A stretch of 64,000 bases of DNA from Morella rubra (lineage: Eukaryota; Streptophyta; Magnoliopsida; Fagales; Myricaceae). The notes under the pieces were generated by a model. That model was not told the DNA's origin. It ran no database searches and saw nothing but the letters and a program-made list of their open reading frames with translations. The DNA is taken from contig CM025856.1 of the NCBI GenBank assembly GCA_003952965.2, positions 620,797-684,796 of the forward strand. The letters run 5' to 3'. Each line of letters starts with the position of its first letter. Positions within the stretch are counted from its first letter, which is position 1. This document shows, in pieces, positions 60,483 to 64,000 of this stretch. Made by a program: the position numbers and the translations under genes.

Positions 60483-61740
60483 CTAAGGTGCTGGAGACAA
60501 GGCACACTTGCCCCGCAACCAGATTAAGCGCTTGTCACCTTTGAGAGACAAGAAAATCTCCCTTGCATTAGGTTTGTTGAATAGATCTAGAGCAGCAAAG
60601 TATAATTGCTCATCAACACCTTGAATTTCATCCAATGCTTTAATACAATCAGCTATGGTATATCGGGCATTACATTGCCGTATAGCATCTGTCCTTAGAT
60701 TTGAAGCCGCTGCCATCTCCATTATAGCTGCTGCAATAGCACCATCAATTCCCTTGCGACCTCTTTTGCGAATTCCAGTCGTACAAGGCGTAGTTGGTTG
60801 AAAAGTGTTGTGATCATCTGCGATGTCATCCATTTCATCAGAATCTGATGAGAACTCCTCTTGGCGCATGCTCAAGTGCTCTCCACAAGGAAGGAAAGGT
60901 ATCGTCCCTCCCTGATGTTCAGCTGACGGATCATGTTTCCCATTGGTCGCCGAGTCTGAGAATATCATGCATAGCTCTTTGTAGATTGGGCAGCCAGTTT
61001 GTTTTAAAGCCTCAGCATCAGGATGTCCCTGCTTGTTATGTTCCATAGGGAGTATATTATGGAAATTGAATAGAGAACATAAATCAGCTCCTCCCTCGAC
61101 CAGGAGGAACTCCAACCTAGATGCAGAAAAATCTTATTGGCAAGTAGTAAGAGCAAAATTTTGGCCTCAAACGACATTCTATGGCATTCTGAAGAACATG
61201 GACGGTGAGATTGAGAACACAAGTTACCCCTTTGAATAGAAAGATGACCCAAAATTTTTCATCAAACAAGTATCTCATCATAGCCAAGAGGTCAGCCACC
61301 AGGGCACAAGGTTAGAGAAAAATCCTCCAGCTCAGGCAGGTTTAGAGTTTAGATTAAAGGCAACAGATATGAAAGCAACGTACCCTGATGTATTCCATCC
61401 ATGCTTCATCCTTGGCCATAATACTAGCTGTAGATTCATCCCAACTGAAATCATCTTGATCAAGGAGTGACTTTACAGTAACATACTGCCTCCTCAACAC
61501 CGCATATCGGTTCTTCAATTGCTCCTTGTCCCATTTCAGACCTGTTCTCTTATAGAATCCATCACATATGTACCTCCACGCTTTCTTGCCAAAAGACTTT
61601 TTGCGTCTGTTCCCTTTCTGAACTTGGTCAATCATTATGTCTGCGAGTATCTTAGATAGAGAAGTTGTCCATCTAGCCCTTGACTGTTGTTCCTGCTGCT
61701 GAGGCAGTTGACTTCTCGACCGAGTTACTCGGCTTGCCAT
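60483..61740 (-). CDS. Myb/SANT-like DNA-binding protein (L10-interacting MYB, LIMYB-like)
   Basis: Two minus-strand exons, 61384-61740 and 60483-61028, join at ATCAGG|GGACAT into 300 residues. The N-terminal Myb/SANT-like (Myb_DNA-bind_3) domain covers about residues 20-120: ARWTTSLSKILADIMIDQV, KAWRYICDGFYKRTGLKWDK, LKNRYAVLRRQY and DEAWMEYIRGHPDAE. A Ser/Asp-rich linker and a basic RKRGRKGIDGAIAAAIMEMA segment follow, then the family's C-terminal box (YTIADCIKALDEI, ALDLFNKPNAREIFLSL, LIWLRGKC). Related proteins act in nuclear repression; LIMYB binds ribosomal protein L10 downstream of NIK1 antiviral signalling, but many paralogues exist and this one's role is unknown. The start at 61740 (MASR) was chosen; an in-frame ATG at 61752 (MELQMASR) is also possible. 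Confidence 0.88.
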
Positions 61741-64000
61741 CTGTAACTCCATAGACAAGAACCCAGATTCAAAAAAGAAGAGGGAAAAATGCATTTCACG
61801 AAACAATCCTCACAAAGAGTGGCAATCATAAAGGTTGCCCAAAGAACTCATGTCAAATGAAGTGCAAATGTTGCTAACCTCTAAAATAGTGAAAAATAAT
61901 ACCAAGAATGCGCTCGAATGATCACAACCCAGAAAGGGTAAAGGAGAACCTAGAAGGTAAAATAAATATTGGCCCTACAACGTATTACTACCTATTGACT
62001 TCCATCAGTGTACATCTCTTAGAAAATTTTTGTAACATCTATAGATCTCAAAGTACATTAACCGGTATTTTTGAAGGCTTCTCTCAGAAGATACAAAGAC
62101 ACAAAAGAAAATTAATCACTTGCAAGATAAACCCTGAACATAAGGAGCTGAGTTAAACAGAAAGGGTTGTGCCATGCCATGCACATGATCCTTCAGGTAC
62201 CATAGAAACTACGACTGAGTCCAAAAAGGACACAACTAAAGCTACCTGTGGACTAGGAAAACCGATATCTGTATCTTAAAATGCCTCATTCAGAAGAGAA
62301 TACTGTTTTATGCTACAAAATGGTGTGTAATTGTGAACACAAAGTAGAACGTTTCATACGAGACATAAAGTTTATTCAGATTTGATAAATTCACAGTTGT
62401 ACACATGACTATTCTTTTTTCTATTTTTAATTTGAGAGCTACACAAGCACCTAATGAGTCTTGAACCACAGCCTTGCATTCCTTCCCATTCTTATTAGTG
62501 GAGGAGGTGCCATTAGAGCCAAAGCTCACTGGTCATGTGTATATCTATTGTTCTTCTTTGAAGATGAACCTCCTAGCAAACTCAGTATCGCCTCTGATAT
62601 ATCTATGAAACCACTTAGATTGAAGGATGTTCATAATATGTCATAACTAACTTACAGTAAATAGATTGCATACAAAATGAAATAAGAATGAAAGGTAACG
62701 TAAAACAGATTAGCACAAAAGTGCTCAACGCAGAAAATACAAGAGGGGCATAAAAAAGTCTTACTGAATCTTCTAACTTATTCAACACAGAAATTTTAGA
62801 CAAACAAGTTTGCTGAATTTTATTCCTTTATTTGAGAACCCGTCATTTGGGAGCAAGTTTTGGAAGTGGATGCAGGCATGTATCAACTGACGGCGTGTCC
62901 TAACCTTACTCTCAAACTCTACAGCCCAAAAAGTTTTGGAGCAAAAGTCATTTTCTTAGTAGCAAACTTGCTCTTAAAAAAAAATGTCAAACTTGGCTTC
63001 ATTTCGTGATCTCTGAAAATTCAGCTGCCAATCATTCGAGTAATAGCCATTACTCGTTTTCTAAAAACTCCTTTAGACACCCAAAATTAGAATTCAAAAA
63101 CCAGACTTTGGCTCCAATTTTTCTGGCTCAATATCAAATGCCGACCAATTAATCAAAGACCAAAAACGGAAACAAAATGTAGTAGTTCCTTAAAACTCTT
63201 TGCTAAGGCAACCAAACACAACTTCTCTGCAGATTAAGAATCCGCCAATGACAAACAGAACGCTCTAACTGCTTTTCATGCAAAAACAAAAACCCTAATG
63301 TATACCCACAAACGATATGAGCGGAGCAGAAGCCGTAATTTAATGCAAGTTGAGCTTAAAGTGATACAGTACACCGAACATAAATTCATCACCGAAACGC
63401 TGGAAAAGCGAAAGAATGTCTGACATTTTAGTAAAGCCAGATTCAGAAACCTAAGGAGAGAGAGAGAGGAAAGCAATTCACCTTTCAGAGATTGATTGGG
63501 AAACGAGATTCTACCGAACAAATTAATAAATAAACACTACGTTGTGAAATAGCCCATTTCTCTGATATTAGAAACTGCCTTTTTCTGGGAATAAATTCTT
63601 TACTTCCAAATGAGCTTCAAATTCCTTGTCACTGCGGATTCGGGATAAAAAAAGTCATTGAACCCCTTTCATGGTGCTAACTTATAAAAGCGCCTCCATT
63701 CTCGCCTTTACAACGCAAATCTTGAGGTAACAAGTTTGATTGTGACGAGCGTTACAAATGCTGTGCGGAAATGACACACTTATCAGCACCAGAGTCGCGT
63801 GTAGAACTTGAAAACAGCGCCTGTGCGTGGTTCATTATTCATCGCAACGCACTCAATTATGGGGGCAACGAATTTTAGACAACGGCGGGATTTTGCCTTA
63901 ACAACAACGGAAATCGTCCCAACAACCACCTCTGACAAGGTTTCGATAAGTTGAACCGTGTTGAAGCATACTCTTACGTATAAATTTTGACATACTACTT
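61741..64000. other. Upstream region of the Myb/SANT-like gene; no gene recognised
   Basis: 2.26 kb, AT-rich. Minus-strand leader exons and the promoter of the Myb/SANT-like gene probably lie here, perhaps with a 5' UTR intron. No frame resembles a known protein. A GA-rich stretch at 63450-63470 and a telo-box-like word at 63290-63298 may mark the promoter. Confidence 0.5.
63290..63298 (+). promoter_or_regulatory. Telo-box-like AAACCCTAA
   Basis: One exact AAACCCTAA word. Telo-boxes near plant transcription starts often mark growth or ribosomal-type genes, but a single 9-mer can occur by chance and no start site is known here. Confidence 0.3.

Overview
The window is nuclear DNA of a flowering plant, almost certainly a eudicot. 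Genes have many short exons with GT-AG introns, AT-rich introns and intergenic DNA, plant-specific families (ERD7/senescence-domain, AHK1-type hybrid histidine kinase, peroxisomal ascorbate peroxidase, DUF630/DUF632, POLLENLESS3-like), a nuclear tRNA-Ile(AAU) gene, and tRNA-derived SINE, LINE, MITE-like and LTR-element debris. I cannot name the species. No prokaryotic feature or CRISPR array was seen.

Layout: (1) 1-12141 (+), a 5'-cut GH38 lysosomal-type alpha-mannosidase in 29 visible exons, with an antisense Ty3-like fragment in a late intron. (2) 12142-13549, an integrase-tail fossil and a 409 bp foldback element. (3) 13550-20359 (+), a tandem pair of ERD7-like genes, the first a pseudogene carrying a SINE and the second intact. 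(4) 20440-24800, gene-poor. (5) 24812-32213 (+), an AHK1-type osmosensor histidine kinase whose G2-box exon is present twice. (6) 33574-36323 (+), 20S proteasome subunit alpha-4 (PAD1/PSMA7 type), followed by a tRNA-Ile on the minus strand, two exons of an unrecognised gene and a 5'-truncated LINE tail. The block from PAD1 intron 2 to the LINE is repeated in tandem (34973-40996 and 40997-46495), then a third partial LINE copy follows. (7) 48994-50827 (+), POLLENLESS3-like TPR gene with two GC-AG introns. (8) 51381-54577 (-), peroxisomal membrane-type ascorbate peroxidase. (9) 56323-59777 (+), DUF630/DUF632 (APSR1/NRG2-like) gene. (10) 60483-61740 (-), Myb/SANT-like L10-interacting (LIMYB-like) gene.

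The gene set is a stress and housekeeping neighbourhood: osmosensing (HK1), dehydration/senescence response (ERD7-like), peroxide detoxification (APX), protein turnover (proteasome) and glycan turnover (mannosidase). From memory, neighbours here match several separate Arabidopsis neighbourhoods (At5g66140-66150, At3g51250-51290, At2g17820-17840, At4g35970-35985), so this looks like one less-fractionated ancestral block.

A warning on quality: alpha-mannosidase, HK1 and DUF632 each carry one or more 1-2 nt indels, mostly in short homopolymers, while all their splice sites are intact. The two 6-kb tandem copies also differ mainly by small deletions. Sequencing or assembly error must be excluded before any of these genes is called dead. 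I saw no clearly new biological system. The best candidates for something unusual are the duplicated G2-box exon in the histidine kinase and the deletion-biased tandem duplication.
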